NCBI RefSeq assembly: GCF_002846365.1
Contig: NZ_PJMW01000001.1
Location: forward strand, 1,054,001-1,118,000
Direction: 5' to 3'
DNA from: Nocardia fluminea
GTDB taxonomy: Bacteria > Actinomycetota > Actinomycetes > Mycobacteriales > Mycobacteriaceae
DNA: 64,000 nt
Within the stretch, counting starts at the first letter, position 1. Every line of letters starts with the position of its first letter. A program made the translations under genes and the position numbers. Shown piece after piece: positions 9,039 through 16,682 of the stretch. The notes under the pieces were generated by a model, which worked only from the letters and a program-made list of their open reading frames with translations, was not told where the DNA came from and did no database searches.

Positions 9039-9041
9039 CGT

Positions 9042-9749
9042 TCAGCCCACCGTTCCGTACAGAGTGGTAATCGAATATCGGGGCCCCTGAGTCACTGGCA
9101 GCACCTCGTGGACGCGAGCCGGCGAAAGCGGCAACAGTAGAGCGGAATTGAACTGAGGTACGAAGCTCCGGCGCTGCGTTCCCATCGTCCACACCTTCCT
9201 CGGGAAGTACCACTCGGGATCATCGAACTCCGCGACATGTCCCACCGTCCCTACGGACGTCTCGCCGCCGTGCGCGGGTCGCCACCATTGAGTCAGGTTG
9301 AACGTGACCGACAGCCGGAACTCCGGCGCCGGGCAGTCATCATGCGGCCGCACGTAGTCGCCCGCGTCCATTCGATAGGGGCTCGGTGGCCGTAGCACCT
9401 CCAACGGGGCATCGAACCACCGACTGAGCTGCTCGAGCCACCACTGCCCAGTGAATAGTGCGAGCGCGCTACTAGCGTCCGGAAGAGGCGGGCGCCTGGT
9501 CACAATGGGGCTGTCGGGCAACTCGCCCTGACGTACTGCGCGACTAACCCGCTTCGTGTCACCGATCTGCTCGCGAGCGTAGACAAGTTCCTCGGCGAGA
9601 TGATGGGAAAGGGCCTGTGCGTGGCCAGCGGACAGGACATCACAAACACGGACGGCCGCGAGCTCACCGTCGAGCCGAGCAACGTCACCGACCACGCATT
9701 CGCCGACCTCGACCGGCGACGCGGTGAGGTCGAATTCGGCTAACCGCAT
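9042..9749 (-). CDS. 2-oxoglutarate/Fe(II) oxygenase (prolyl-4-hydroxylase-like fold)
   Basis: A 235-residue oxygenase. The facial triad is visible as VRPHDDCP (H-x-D, about residue 136) and VHEVLPV (distal His, about residue 215), followed after a short gap by the cosubstrate arginine in GPRYSITTLYG. The segment SVTFNLTQWWRPAHGGET matches the central strands of the SM-20/P4H family. Two unrelated Fe/2OG oxygenases side by side suggest two successive oxidations. The gene follows the Gfo/Idh oxidoreductase after 18 bases and is nearly contiguous with the PhyH gene. Confidence 0.82.
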   Translation of the reverse strand: MRLAEFDLTASPVEVGECVVGDVARLDGELAAVRVCDVLSAGHAQALSHHLAEELVYAREQIGDTKRVSRAVRQGELPDSPIVTRRPPLPDASSALALFTGQWWLEQLSRWFDAPLEVLRPPSPYRMDAGDYVRPHDDCPAPEFRLSVTFNLTQWWRPAHGGETSVGTVGHVAEFDDPEWYFPRKVWTMGTQRRSFVPQFNSALLLPLSPARVHEVLPVTQGPRYSITTLYGTVG

Positions 9750-9767
9750 GCGATTTCACCCTTCGAT

Positions 9768-10787
9768 TCAGCAGGATCCGTTGAGACGGCCGAGCGCTTT
9801 GCCGCGCGGCCGCTGCCACCGACGCACACGCGGCTGGTCGTAGTCGTAGGCCGCGATGACCGCCGCACTGATCGCGGACGCCGCGCGCAAGCTCGCGCCG
9901 GTCGGCATCTCAGAATCCGCGAGCCTCCACAGGTCCGTGGCCGGACGCGGCATTCCGAACGCTTTCAGGACGGTTGTCCGCGCCGTCGATTCGATGACGG
10001 TGTAATTGGGGTCGACTGTGGCAGTCCCAGCGCCACCGACAACGGTCATGTGCCAGCCGCCGCAATCGGGATGCCCCGGCTGATCAGTGAAGCTCAATTC
10101 GATTTCCACACCACCGATGTGGAACCGCAGTTCCGCCTCGACCTCGGCGCCGCGCACGTTGCGCTCCGTGAGTGACTTCATCCCGGTCGCGACACCAGGG
10201 GTGAACGTCCAGGACGGGATGAACATGGCTACTAGATCGAGAGCGTGGCTGCCGCTGTCGACGAGGACGCCGCAGCGCTGACCGGCCGTACCACGATAGG
10301 TCGGTACATCGGCCGCGTATCGCGCTCGGTATGGCCCCACCCACTTGCCTACGATCCGACGAACTTGCCCGATCTCGCCATCAGCGACCACGTCGGCGCC
10401 TTCACGAACATGCACCTGGTATCGCCGATTGAAGGGCGCGACCATCAGCGGATGTGACAAAGCCAGCGACTGGAGACGGATCAATTCCCGAGGGTTGGTC
10501 GCAATCGGCTTCTCGACAAGGCACGGGATCCTCGGTGGTACAAGTTCAGCGATGCCGAGAACGGCCGATGGTGGCACCGCCACCACCACCGCGTCCAGGC
10601 GTGCCTCCGCCAGCATCTGCGCTGCGCTGTTGAAGGTCCTGCCGCCGAAGGTCTCGGCCAACGCGTTCGCCGAGTTCCCGTTCCGCGAAGCGACCGCGAC
10701 CAATTCAAGGCGCGGATCAGTCACGATATCGAGGGCGTGTGACGCCCCGGCGATTCCAGCGCCGACCAGGCCCACCCGAAGGCTCAT
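9768..10787 (-). CDS. Gfo/Idh/MocA-family NAD(P)-dependent oxidoreductase
   Basis: A 339-residue oxidoreductase. The N-terminal Rossmann motif VGLVGAGIAGASHA starts at residue 5, and the family EKP motif appears in CLVEKPIATNPREL (about residue 93). The C-terminal domain shows GVLVDSGSHALDLV, in the position of the catalytic D/H region of the family. These enzymes oxidise alcohols or amines, or reduce carbonyls and imines, using NAD(P). The start overlaps the stop of the preceding radical SAM gene (ATGA at 10784-10787), indicating translational coupling. In this context it may act on an oxidised side chain from the radical SAM or oxygenase steps. Confidence 0.85.
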   Translation of the reverse strand: MSLRVGLVGAGIAGASHALDIVTDPRLELVAVASRNGNSANALAETFGGRTFNSAAQMLAEARLDAVVVAVPPSAVLGIAELVPPRIPCLVEKPIATNPRELIRLQSLALSHPLMVAPFNRRYQVHVREGADVVADGEIGQVRRIVGKWVGPYRARYAADVPTYRGTAGQRCGVLVDSGSHALDLVAMFIPSWTFTPGVATGMKSLTERNVRGAEVEAELRFHIGGVEIELSFTDQPGHPDCGGWHMTVVGGAGTATVDPNYTVIESTARTTVLKAFGMPRPATDLWRLADSEMPTGASLRAASAISAAVIAAYDYDQPRVRRWQRPRGKALGRLNGSC

Positions 10788-12178
10788 GAGGCGGTCCTGA
10801 TCAGTGGCAGGTGGCGCTGAACGTTCTCGGCGGCTTGGTCCCATTGCTCGCGGATCGGGGTGAGCCGTTCGAGGTGTTCCGCGGACCGGAAGTCCGGGGT
10901 GCAGAATTCGTCGTAGCACCGGCTGACCCAGTCGCGAATCTGGAGTGCCGACATCTCGCCGGTGTGGCAAACGGGCATCTCCAACCAGGTGGTCTTTTCG
11001 TACCAGTACGGGTCGGGGATTGTTATCCCGTATTTGCTCGGGTTGGCGAACACGTCGGTGCCAGGGCGCGGCTCCATCACGTTGAATGTCGCGACTGTCG
11101 GGTTGACGAGCCGTACGAAATCCATTGTGGCCAAGAGTGTTTCAGGGGTATCTCCTGGGGCGCCGACGATGAACGACGCATGCAGTTCCAGCCCAGCGTC
11201 CATGATCCGGGCGGCGGTTTTGTAGAGCCTGGCCGGTGAGGTGCCTTTCCTTACCAGCCTCAACGTTTGTTCCTGAATGGATTCAAAGCCCACGAAGACC
11301 CGGTAGGCGCCGGCGCTCAGCATCGCGTCGAGGACCTGCGGACGTGCGTCCTGGGCCCGCATGTTGCTGGTCCATGGGATCGACACCCCGCGCCGTTGGA
11401 TCTCCTCGCAGATCGCGACGGCACGACGCGGATCGCCGGAGAACGTATCGTCGCCGAAGAAGATCGACGAAAAGCCCAGTTCAGCGACGAGTGCCATTTC
11501 CTCGACGACGTGCTCGGGGCTGTTCCATCGCGCGGTCCTGCCCGCGATGGTCGTCGAACAGAACGTGCAGCGGCTCGGACAACCGCGGGCCGTCATCACG
11601 ACAGTCTCGTAGTCATAATCCAGGTAGTTCCGCATATCGAAGATGTCGCGGTCCGGCAGCCCATACCGGTCCAGTCGCATCTCGGGCGGCGCCGGTGCGG
11701 TGGCTCGTATCCCGTCGCCGTCACGAAAGACCAAGCCCGCCACCTTCGCGAGCCCGGCGGTTCCGCTGCGTTCGGTCAGAGCGTCGGCGAGTTCGACGAT
11801 GCTGTCCTCAGCGTCGAACAGCAGAACGTAGTCGACACAGTCGTGCCGAGTGAGGCACTCCGTGGCGATGAACGACACGTGCGGGCCGCCGAACACCACC
11901 GGGACACTCGGGTTCCACTGGCGGACTGTGTGAGCGATTTCCAGTGCGTGGAAATAGCTCTGCGCGACCGACGTCACCCCGACGAGGTCGGGGCGCAGGT
12001 CATCGAGCCGACGCGCAAGCGCGGCGACGTCGTTTCCTTCGAACGGGAGATCAATGTGGACGACCTCGTGCCCGGCGAGTTTCAACGTGCGTGCCATGTA
12101 CGCGTAGCCCAGAGGCGGGTGCAGCAGCAGCGTGTGCGGGTCGTGGGTGTAGTGCGGGTTGACGAACGCGATTCTCAT
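10784..12178 (-). CDS. B12-binding-domain radical SAM enzyme
   Basis: A 464-residue class-B-like radical SAM protein. Residues 1 to about 150 form a cobalamin-binding-type Rossmann domain (PPLGYAYMARTLKLAGHEV, then PDLVGVTSVAQSYFHA and VVFGGPHVSF). The radical SAM cluster motif is GCPSRCTFCS (C-x3-C-x2-C, about residue 200). The glycine-rich strand IFFGDDTF and GFESIQEQT belong to the TIM-barrel core. No DxHxxG lower-ligand motif is seen, as in many members of this class. Such enzymes often methylate unactivated carbons or rearrange rings. The ATG overlaps the stop of the SPASM gene by one base (TAATG). Confidence 0.87.
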   Translation of the reverse strand: MRIAFVNPHYTHDPHTLLLHPPLGYAYMARTLKLAGHEVVHIDLPFEGNDVAALARRLDDLRPDLVGVTSVAQSYFHALEIAHTVRQWNPSVPVVFGGPHVSFIATECLTRHDCVDYVLLFDAEDSIVELADALTERSGTAGLAKVAGLVFRDGDGIRATAPAPPEMRLDRYGLPDRDIFDMRNYLDYDYETVVMTARGCPSRCTFCSTTIAGRTARWNSPEHVVEEMALVAELGFSSIFFGDDTFSGDPRRAVAICEEIQRRGVSIPWTSNMRAQDARPQVLDAMLSAGAYRVFVGFESIQEQTLRLVRKGTSPARLYKTAARIMDAGLELHASFIVGAPGDTPETLLATMDFVRLVNPTVATFNVMEPRPGTDVFANPSKYGITIPDPYWYEKTTWLEMPVCHTGEMSALQIRDWVSRCYDEFCTPDFRSAEHLERLTPIREQWDQAAENVQRHLPLIRTAS

Positions 12179-13344
12179 TACGGTGCTCCCGTCCGCAACC
12201 GTGGCAAGCCGACGAAAACACCTGGCGCACGTGACGGCTCGGGCGCAGGAATGCCGCGCTCCGCGGTGCCGACCGCGTGCGGAGTGGCGTCGGGGAAGCG
12301 TTGAGCGCCGCATCGCTCGTCGTATTTGCCGTTGTAGTGGAACGCTTTGCAACCGCCCAGACAGCCATCCAGGGCAGAGCAGGATCCGCAAGGTCCTGAC
12401 GGCGGATCCGTGCGGTCGGAGTACCGGGCAACCAGGCGATCCCAGATGTCGGCGAAGGGTTCGTCGCGGACGTTGCCGATGGACTCTTCGATGAAGTTGC
12501 ACCCCGATACGTTGCCGACAGGATCAATCGACACCATGCTGGTTCCGACGTTGCACAAGTTCGACCCGATGAACGCTTCGCGGTTAGCCCGGTCACCCAT
12601 GCGGTCGTCGAGCAAGGTCAGCATGAACGGATCATGTGTATAGATGTCGAGTGTGCCTTGGTATTCCAGGGTCAACTCGTACAGGTCGCGACAGACGTCG
12701 CGGTAGCGCGGCCACAGTCCCCGGTCGAAGACCCCCTGCAGGTTGTAGCGGTTTTGCATAAAGCTGACGGCGTCTACTCCGAGCGCTAGTGCGAAGTCCA
12801 CGATCTGGGCAACGTGCTCGTAGTTGTGGGTGTCGATCGTGGTCGAGAATCCCACCGTCGGCATCCCGGCATCCTTCAGCAACCGCAAAGCCCGCTGGGC
12901 GACGTCGAACGCGCCGACTTTGCCCCTGACCTTGTCGTGGATTGCCGGGTCGATGCTGTCGATCGAGACCATCGCGCGGTTGATCCCGGCATCGACGAGC
13001 CGCTGGGCGTCGTTGGCGGTGCGTACGTAGAAGCCGTTGAGCATCAGCGTCTGATAGAAGTCGAGGTCTCGGAAGGTTGCCGCGGCGTCGTGGAAATCGC
13101 GGCGAATCATGTTCTCGCCGTGGGAGTAGACCAGACTCGCGCTGCCCGCCCGATACAGGTCGTTGGCAAGCGACTCGATCTCAGGCAGGCTGAATTCATC
13201 ACGGCTTCGCCGATATAGCGCATAGCAGTGGCTGCACTTCAGGTTGCAGCGGTATGTGAGACCGAGCTGAACCAGCAGCGGAATGGGGTGCTCGGGAAGC
13301 TGAAACTCACTGGGCTGCACAAGTATCGCGTCGTATTGGGTCAT
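12178..13344 (-). CDS. SPASM-domain radical SAM peptide maturase (PqqE-like)
   Basis: A 388-residue radical SAM protein. The SAM cluster motif is TYRCNLKCSHCYA (C-x3-C-x2-C, residues 33-40). The C terminus has a complete SPASM pattern: C-x12-G-x4-C in NLCNVG...SGCNF, then C-x2-C-x5-C-x3-C in GPCGSCSALDGCLGGCK, and a last Cys in DERCGA. SPASM enzymes such as PqqE and AlbA crosslink or oxidise residues in ribosomal peptides. Its ATG overlaps the PqqD-like stop (ATGA, 13341-13344), so chaperone and enzyme are made together. This is the strongest sign that the locus modifies a ribosomally made peptide. It ends with a basic tail of about 40 residues after the SPASM domain. Confidence 0.9.
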   Translation of the reverse strand: MTQYDAILVQPSEFQLPEHPIPLLVQLGLTYRCNLKCSHCYALYRRSRDEFSLPEIESLANDLYRAGSASLVYSHGENMIRRDFHDAAATFRDLDFYQTLMLNGFYVRTANDAQRLVDAGINRAMVSIDSIDPAIHDKVRGKVGAFDVAQRALRLLKDAGMPTVGFSTTIDTHNYEHVAQIVDFALALGVDAVSFMQNRYNLQGVFDRGLWPRYRDVCRDLYELTLEYQGTLDIYTHDPFMLTLLDDRMGDRANREAFIGSNLCNVGTSMVSIDPVGNVSGCNFIEESIGNVRDEPFADIWDRLVARYSDRTDPPSGPCGSCSALDGCLGGCKAFHYNGKYDERCGAQRFPDATPHAVGTAERGIPAPEPSRAPGVFVGLPRLRTGAP

Positions 13345-13640
13345 GGTGCATCGACCGTCAGCAGGCCCGCCGTCGCGAACTCATCGATGAATGCCTGAAT
13401 ATCGGCGGCGATTTCTTCTTGCGGACCGTCGAACTCTGAGTACAAGGCGTCGATGATGTCTTGAAGCGATCGAGGCTCCTGCGCGAGAAGTCCCACGACA
13501 GTCGACGCGGACTCGTTGAGTTCGTACATCACGCCTTTAGCGCGGTCGAAAAGCATCGTCAGCCCAGCGTTGGTCACGCGGGCAACAGCGTGGGGTCGCA
13601 ACGCGACCACGGCGGTCAGGTTTTCGGTCAAGGCGGACAT
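13341..13640 (-). CDS. PqqD-like peptide chaperone (RiPP recognition element)
   Basis: A 99-residue PqqD-family protein, the stand-alone RiPP recognition element that delivers a precursor peptide to its radical SAM partner. It shows the winged-helix pattern of the family: RPHAVARVTNAG, then LFDRAKGVMYELNESAS and a helical C-terminal half with LQDIIDALYSEFDG. The ATG at 13640 has GAGGT six bases upstream. The frame stays open further upstream to 13760, but that extension looks unlike PqqD and overlaps the short peptide ORF, so it is excluded. It overlaps the SPASM gene by four bases. Confidence 0.88.
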   Translation of the reverse strand: MSALTENLTAVVALRPHAVARVTNAGLTMLFDRAKGVMYELNESASTVVGLLAQEPRSLQDIIDALYSEFDGPQEEIAADIQAFIDEFATAGLLTVDAP

Positions 13641-13726
13641 GGATGACCTCGTCTCGGCAGAAGCAGTTTGAATAGCGATGCCCACCCCCAACCCCTGCGG
13701 CGAAGGTGGACACCAGTGGTTGACAC

Positions 13727-13795
13727 TCAGCAGTGCGTGCGAACGTTGCGCGCACGCCATTGCGGGCGACGCCAGGGGCGCTTCACCTCGGACAT
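13727..13795 (-). CDS. 22-residue peptide ORF: candidate precursor
   Basis: A very short ORF beginning MSEVKRPW, with core RRPQWRARN and ending VRTHC. It has AAGGAGGT seven bases before its ATG, the strongest ribosome site noticed in the window, which argues for real and abundant translation. The peptide is very basic (six Arg, one Lys, one Glu), has two tryptophans at 8 and 13 in a PWR/PQWR near-repeat, and ends His-Cys. It is the first gene of the run, 86 bases before the PqqD-like gene. PqqA is similarly small (22-24 residues), encoded just before the PQQ genes. The alternative is a regulatory leader peptide. Precursor function is inference. Confidence 0.6.
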   Translation of the reverse strand: MSEVKRPWRRPQWRARNVRTHC

Positions 13796-13802
13796 AGGTA
13801 AC

Positions 13803-13810
13803 ACCTCCTT
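13803..13810 (-). promoter_or_regulatory. Shine-Dalgarno of the 22-residue ORF
   Basis: AAGGAGGT on the minus strand, fully complementary to the 16S 3' end seen at 46646-46655, with an ideal seven-base gap to the ATG. It fixes the start of the short ORF. Confidence 0.8.
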
Positions 13811-13893
13811 CCGGTGCGACAGATCCGAAAGTTCCTGAACTGGAACCAGATTCAGCTTCTCTCCCACGAGCGATGGGATCAATATGCGCGGAC

Positions 13894-13923
13894 CTGTCCG
13901 ATGCGGACAGTCAGGATGTCCGC
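13894..13923. promoter_or_regulatory. Clustered inverted repeats, candidate operator
   Basis: Two overlapping perfect palindromes share an arm: CTGTCCG-ATG-CGGACAG at 13894-13910 and GCGGACA-N7-TGTCCGC at 13903-13923. They give three TGTCCG half-sites in alternating orientation, about 100 bases upstream of the peptide ORF. This looks like a binding site for a dimeric regulator, for example the XRE protein at 5371-6780 (inference). Confidence 0.5.
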
Positions 13924-14343
13924 ATGCTCAGAGGCCCGCATGGGTTAGCCCCGATCCGCCGACAATTGACACCGAGGTCCGCAGGCGCCATCGGCGTACG
14001 GGGTAATGGCTCCGGTTGGCCACTATCGGCCACGTGGTAGATCTGTCGGCGAGCCGTCCTTCGTAACAGACTTTTCGAGCCGAAGTGGGAGCGGCATGGC
14101 GCAGATGATTTGGGCCTGTGCCGATGCCAGCAGTCGGCCAACCATCGCTTAGTGGTCCATGTCGGGCGCGAAGCGGCTGCTGTCTCGCCGCGTCCTCAAC
14201 GCCGAGCGAGAGCTTCCACTCCGAACAGACCCTGCTGTTCAGCCACTCCACCGCGTAGCTCTGTCACGCGCCCAGATATGTGACGATCGTGAGGGCCGGT
14301 TCGGCGACTAGGCTGATCTGCTGGGGTTCGGGTGCGACCAAGA

Positions 14344-14381
14344 CTTGGGCTGCGACTCGTGTCTGCGAGTCACAGCCCAAG
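14344..14381 (-). terminator. Hairpin after the second TyrRS gene
   Basis: Arms CTTGGGCTG-C-GACTCG and CGAGTC-A-CAGCCCAAG form a 15-bp stem with one mismatch and a six-base loop, 13 bases past the TyrRS stop. There is no U-run, as is common in actinobacteria. Confidence 0.75.
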
Positions 14382-14394
14382 CCTGATCTTTCTG

Positions 14395-15669
14395 TCAGCC
14401 GACTTCGACCACGGCAAGCGATTTACGGCCTCGCCGAAGCAGGATCCATCGGTTGTGCAGCAAATCCGTTGTGTCCACTACCGCCTCGGCGGTGTCGACT
14501 TTGAGGTTGTTGACGTAGGCGCCGCCCTCGGTCACCGCACGGCGGGCTGCGGATTTGCTGTCGACTAGACCGGTTGCGGCGAAAAGGTCTACGACGCTGT
14601 GGGTTCCGCTCGCGATTGATGCGGAGGGTAGTTCGCGCACCGCATCGCTGAGCGTGGATGCGTCCAGCGTTGTCAGGTCGCCGCTGCCGAACAGTGCTTG
14701 GCTGGCGGCGCGCACTCGGTGCATCGTTTCCTCACTGTGGACCAGGGTGGTGATGTCCTCGGCGAGTGCGCGCTGGGCCTCTCGTTGCGCGGGTCGTTCC
14801 TTGGCGGCTTCCTCGAGCGCCGTGATTTCGTCTTGGCTGCGGAAGGTGAAGATCTTGAGGTAGTCGCCGACTTTGGAGTCCTCGGCGTTGAGCCAGAATT
14901 GGTAGAAGGCATAGGGCGAGGTCATCTCCGGGTCGAGCCAGATCGCGCCACCTTCGGTTTTGCCGAACTTGGTGCCGTCGGCTTTGGTGATCAGCGGTGT
15001 AGCCAGGGCGTGCAGGCTGATTCCCTCGATGCGGTGAGTCAGATCCGCGCCTGCGGTGAGGTTTCCCCATTGATCGGATCCGCCGGTCTGCAACGTGCAG
15101 CCATACCTGCGGTAGAGCTGGTAGAAGTCCATGCCCTGCAGCAACTGGTAGGAGAACTCGGTGAAACTGATCCCGGCCTCACTGTTGAGCCGCGCGGACA
15201 CCGATTCCTTGGCGAGCATCCGATTCACACGGAAGTTTTTGCCGACCTCGCGAAGGAAGTCGAGCGCCGACATCGGTGAGGTCCAGTCCAAGTTGTTCAC
15301 GACCACGGCCGCGTTGTCGCCGTCGAAAGACAGGAATCGCTGAACCTGGTCGCGAATCCGGTCAACCCAGGCCGCCACGGTTTCGTGGTCGTTGAGCACT
15401 CGCTCACCCGACATGCGTGGATCGCCGATGAGACCGGTCGCGCCGCCGACCAGCGCGATCGGTTTGTGCCCGAAGTCCTGCAAGCGACGCATCGTCAGCA
15501 GCTGCACGAGATTTCCCATGTGCAAGCTCGGCGCAGTCGGATCGAAGCCGCAATAGTAGGTCACCGGGCCGGCCGCCAGGGAAGCACGCAGCGCGTCCTC
15601 GTCGGTGGACAGCGCGACAAGCCCGCGCCAGGAGAGCTCGTCAAGGGCATTGGCCCGGATCTGGGTCAC
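14395..15669 (-). CDS. tyrS: Tyrosyl-tRNA synthetase, second copy
   Basis: Class I synthetase charging tRNA-Tyr, 424 residues. The HIGH-type motif is PSLHMGN (about residue 50), preceded by the tyrosine pocket motif YYCGFDPT; the KMSKS-type motif is KFGKT (about residue 232). The tyrosine-contacting pattern Y-x3-Q-x2-D...Q is kept in FSYQLLQGMDF and [11 protein letters not shown], and an S4 RNA-binding domain ends the protein. It differs clearly from the housekeeping TyrRS at 48650-49936 (HAGH, KFGKS, LLQANDY). The GTG start at 15669 has GAGAGGA eleven bases upstream. It is intact, so it should be active. A second TyrRS next to a peptide-modification locus suggests resistance or a dedicated role; alternatively it is a passenger of the island. 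Confidence 0.9.
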   Translation of the reverse strand: MTQIRANALDELSWRGLVALSTDEDALRASLAAGPVTYYCGFDPTAPSLHMGNLVQLLTMRRLQDFGHKPIALVGGATGLIGDPRMSGERVLNDHETVAAWVDRIRDQVQRFLSFDGDNAAVVVNNLDWTSPMSALDFLREVGKNFRVNRMLAKESVSARLNSEAGISFTEFSYQLLQGMDFYQLYRRYGCTLQTGGSDQWGNLTAGADLTHRIEGISLHALATPLITKADGTKFGKTEGGAIWLDPEMTSPYAFYQFWLNAEDSKVGDYLKIFTFRSQDEITALEEAAKERPAQREAQRALAEDITTLVHSEETMHRVRAASQALFGSGDLTTLDASTLSDAVRELPSASIASGTHSVVDLFAATGLVDSKSAARRAVTEGGAYVNNLKVDTAEAVVDTTDLLHNRWILLRRGRKSLAVVEVG

Positions 15670-16068
15670 GACTGCGAAAGTCCTCTCGGTAACTGGACCG
15701 CGGTGAGCGGGCCTCTGCGACTGGCTCGCCCCGATCTCGAGGTCGGCCCAGGGCAAGTCTGAGATTTGGAGCAACCACAGAAGCCAGCGATCGGATCGGT
15801 TGCCATGCCGATACGAGTCCAATAATCACTGACCGCCCCGACATGTTCGCGGGGGACGTGCCTCTGACGGAAGGTAGCAACCCGTAGCGCCGACGTCCCG
15901 CTACGGTCGTTCACCTACGTGGATCATCTACGAGGAAACTCCGTAGCCTTGAGAGCACGGACTGACACGGAAAGGGCCCGGACGAACCCGCCGTGCGCCC
16001 ATACTTCAGGGCACGGGATATGTCCGGGGCCTTCCGTTTTCGATCTCGCTACGCCGCGCTGGAGCGCG
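15670..16068. other. Intergenic region upstream of the second TyrRS gene
   Basis: About 400 bases without a supported gene. It contains the hairpin at 15969-16035. No T-box (specifier stem plus anti-terminator with the conserved T-box sequence) was recognised upstream of the TyrRS start. Confidence 0.4.
15969..16035 (-). terminator. Long hairpin downstream of the 16070-16660 gene
   Basis: Near-complementary arms GGAAAGGGCCCGGAC and GTCCGGGGCCTTCC enclose a smaller stem (GTGCGCCC with AGGGCAC). It lies 35 bases past the stop of the minus-strand gene at 16070. On the plus strand the hairpin is followed by a short T-run, so it could end transcription both ways. Confidence 0.6.
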
Positions 16069-16069
16069 A

Positions 16070-16660
16070 TCAGTCGGCGAACCCAACCACCGTCGCCTTA
16101 CGGAGCTGGCCATGGAATCGGTCGCCGACCTCGTAGTCGACTCGAACCCCCGCGTGGATCGCCGACAGGTCCCCGACGAACTCGTGTTCGGAGAACCACA
16201 CATCACCAGCCGGATCAGCGATCACACCGACGAACCAATAACCCAGCCACCACCGGACCACCGCGTCCAGTGAACTGTCCGGTCGGTGGGCCGCGCTCGC
16301 CTGACCGTACGGGACCACCACACCCGGCTCACTCTCGCGGTACCACCCGGCATCGCCTGGAACCAGCGGCTGGTCTCCCCGCCCCTGATCTTCGGGCCAG
16401 ATCATCCCTGTCTTGGACAGGATGTCGTCCTGAATGTGGCTGGCCAACTGGCAAGCCACCGACTCCGGCGCAACCCCGGCAGCGGGGCGGTATCCCATCT
16501 CGATCCCCAGCTCGGGAACCCGGATACCGATCGAACTCGTAGTGGTTTCGCCGCCTAGCCGGTCATCGGTCTTGGCATCGATCTGCACCTCATAGCCCAG
16601 TGCGTTCGCTATGTCGTCGGCCAAAAGTCGCGCCCCGACAACAGCGTTGGACTCAGTCAT
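16070..16660 (-). CDS. Hypothetical protein, 196 residues
   Basis: A soluble, acidic 196-residue protein with no recognised family. The N-terminal part has an alpha/beta look (VVGARLLADDIANALGYEVQ). The C-terminal part is rich in aromatic residues (VVRWWLGYWFVGVIADPAGDVWFSEHEF) and ends in a strand-rich segment that could be a small beta barrel. The ATG at 16660 follows the upstream gene's stop by 22 bases, and that gene's stop codon overlaps a TAGGAGG sequence that could serve as ribosome site. It is probably co-transcribed with the exported protein upstream. Function unknown. Confidence 0.65.
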   Translation of the reverse strand: MTESNAVVGARLLADDIANALGYEVQIDAKTDDRLGGETTTSSIGIRVPELGIEMGYRPAAGVAPESVACQLASHIQDDILSKTGMIWPEDQGRGDQPLVPGDAGWYRESEPGVVVPYGQASAAHRPDSSLDAVVRWWLGYWFVGVIADPAGDVWFSEHEFVGDLSAIHAGVRVDYEVGDRFHGQLRKATVVGFAD

Positions 16661-16682
16661 CTCCACGATTCTTCCACACCTC

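Larger units (their letters stand above)
13796..14394. other. 600-base leader/intergenic region upstream of the peptide ORF
   Basis: No convincing gene is seen here: open frames of 70-100 codons on the minus strand have no ribosome site and no recognisable composition. It holds the terminator of the second TyrRS gene (14344-14381), clustered TGTCCG half-sites (13894-13923) and a small inverted repeat GTTCC-N6-GGAAC (13831-13846) just ahead of the Shine-Dalgarno. No clear -35/-10 pair could be fixed, but the promoter of the peptide-modification run should be here. Confidence 0.5.

Noticed and set aside
13641..13760. N-terminal extension of the PqqD-like protein starting MACAQRSH
   Set aside because: No ribosome site, not PqqD-like, and it overlaps the 22-residue ORF that has an ideal Shine-Dalgarno. 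The ATG at 13640 has its own GAGGT.
13911..14251. Minus-strand frames of 76 and 107 codons as alternative precursors
   Set aside because: No ribosome-binding site, and composition looks like non-coding GC-rich DNA. They are less well placed than the 22-codon ORF.
15670..15968. T-box riboswitch upstream of the second TyrRS
   Set aside because: No conserved T-box sequence or specifier stem with a Tyr codon was recognised; the region is short and GC-rich.
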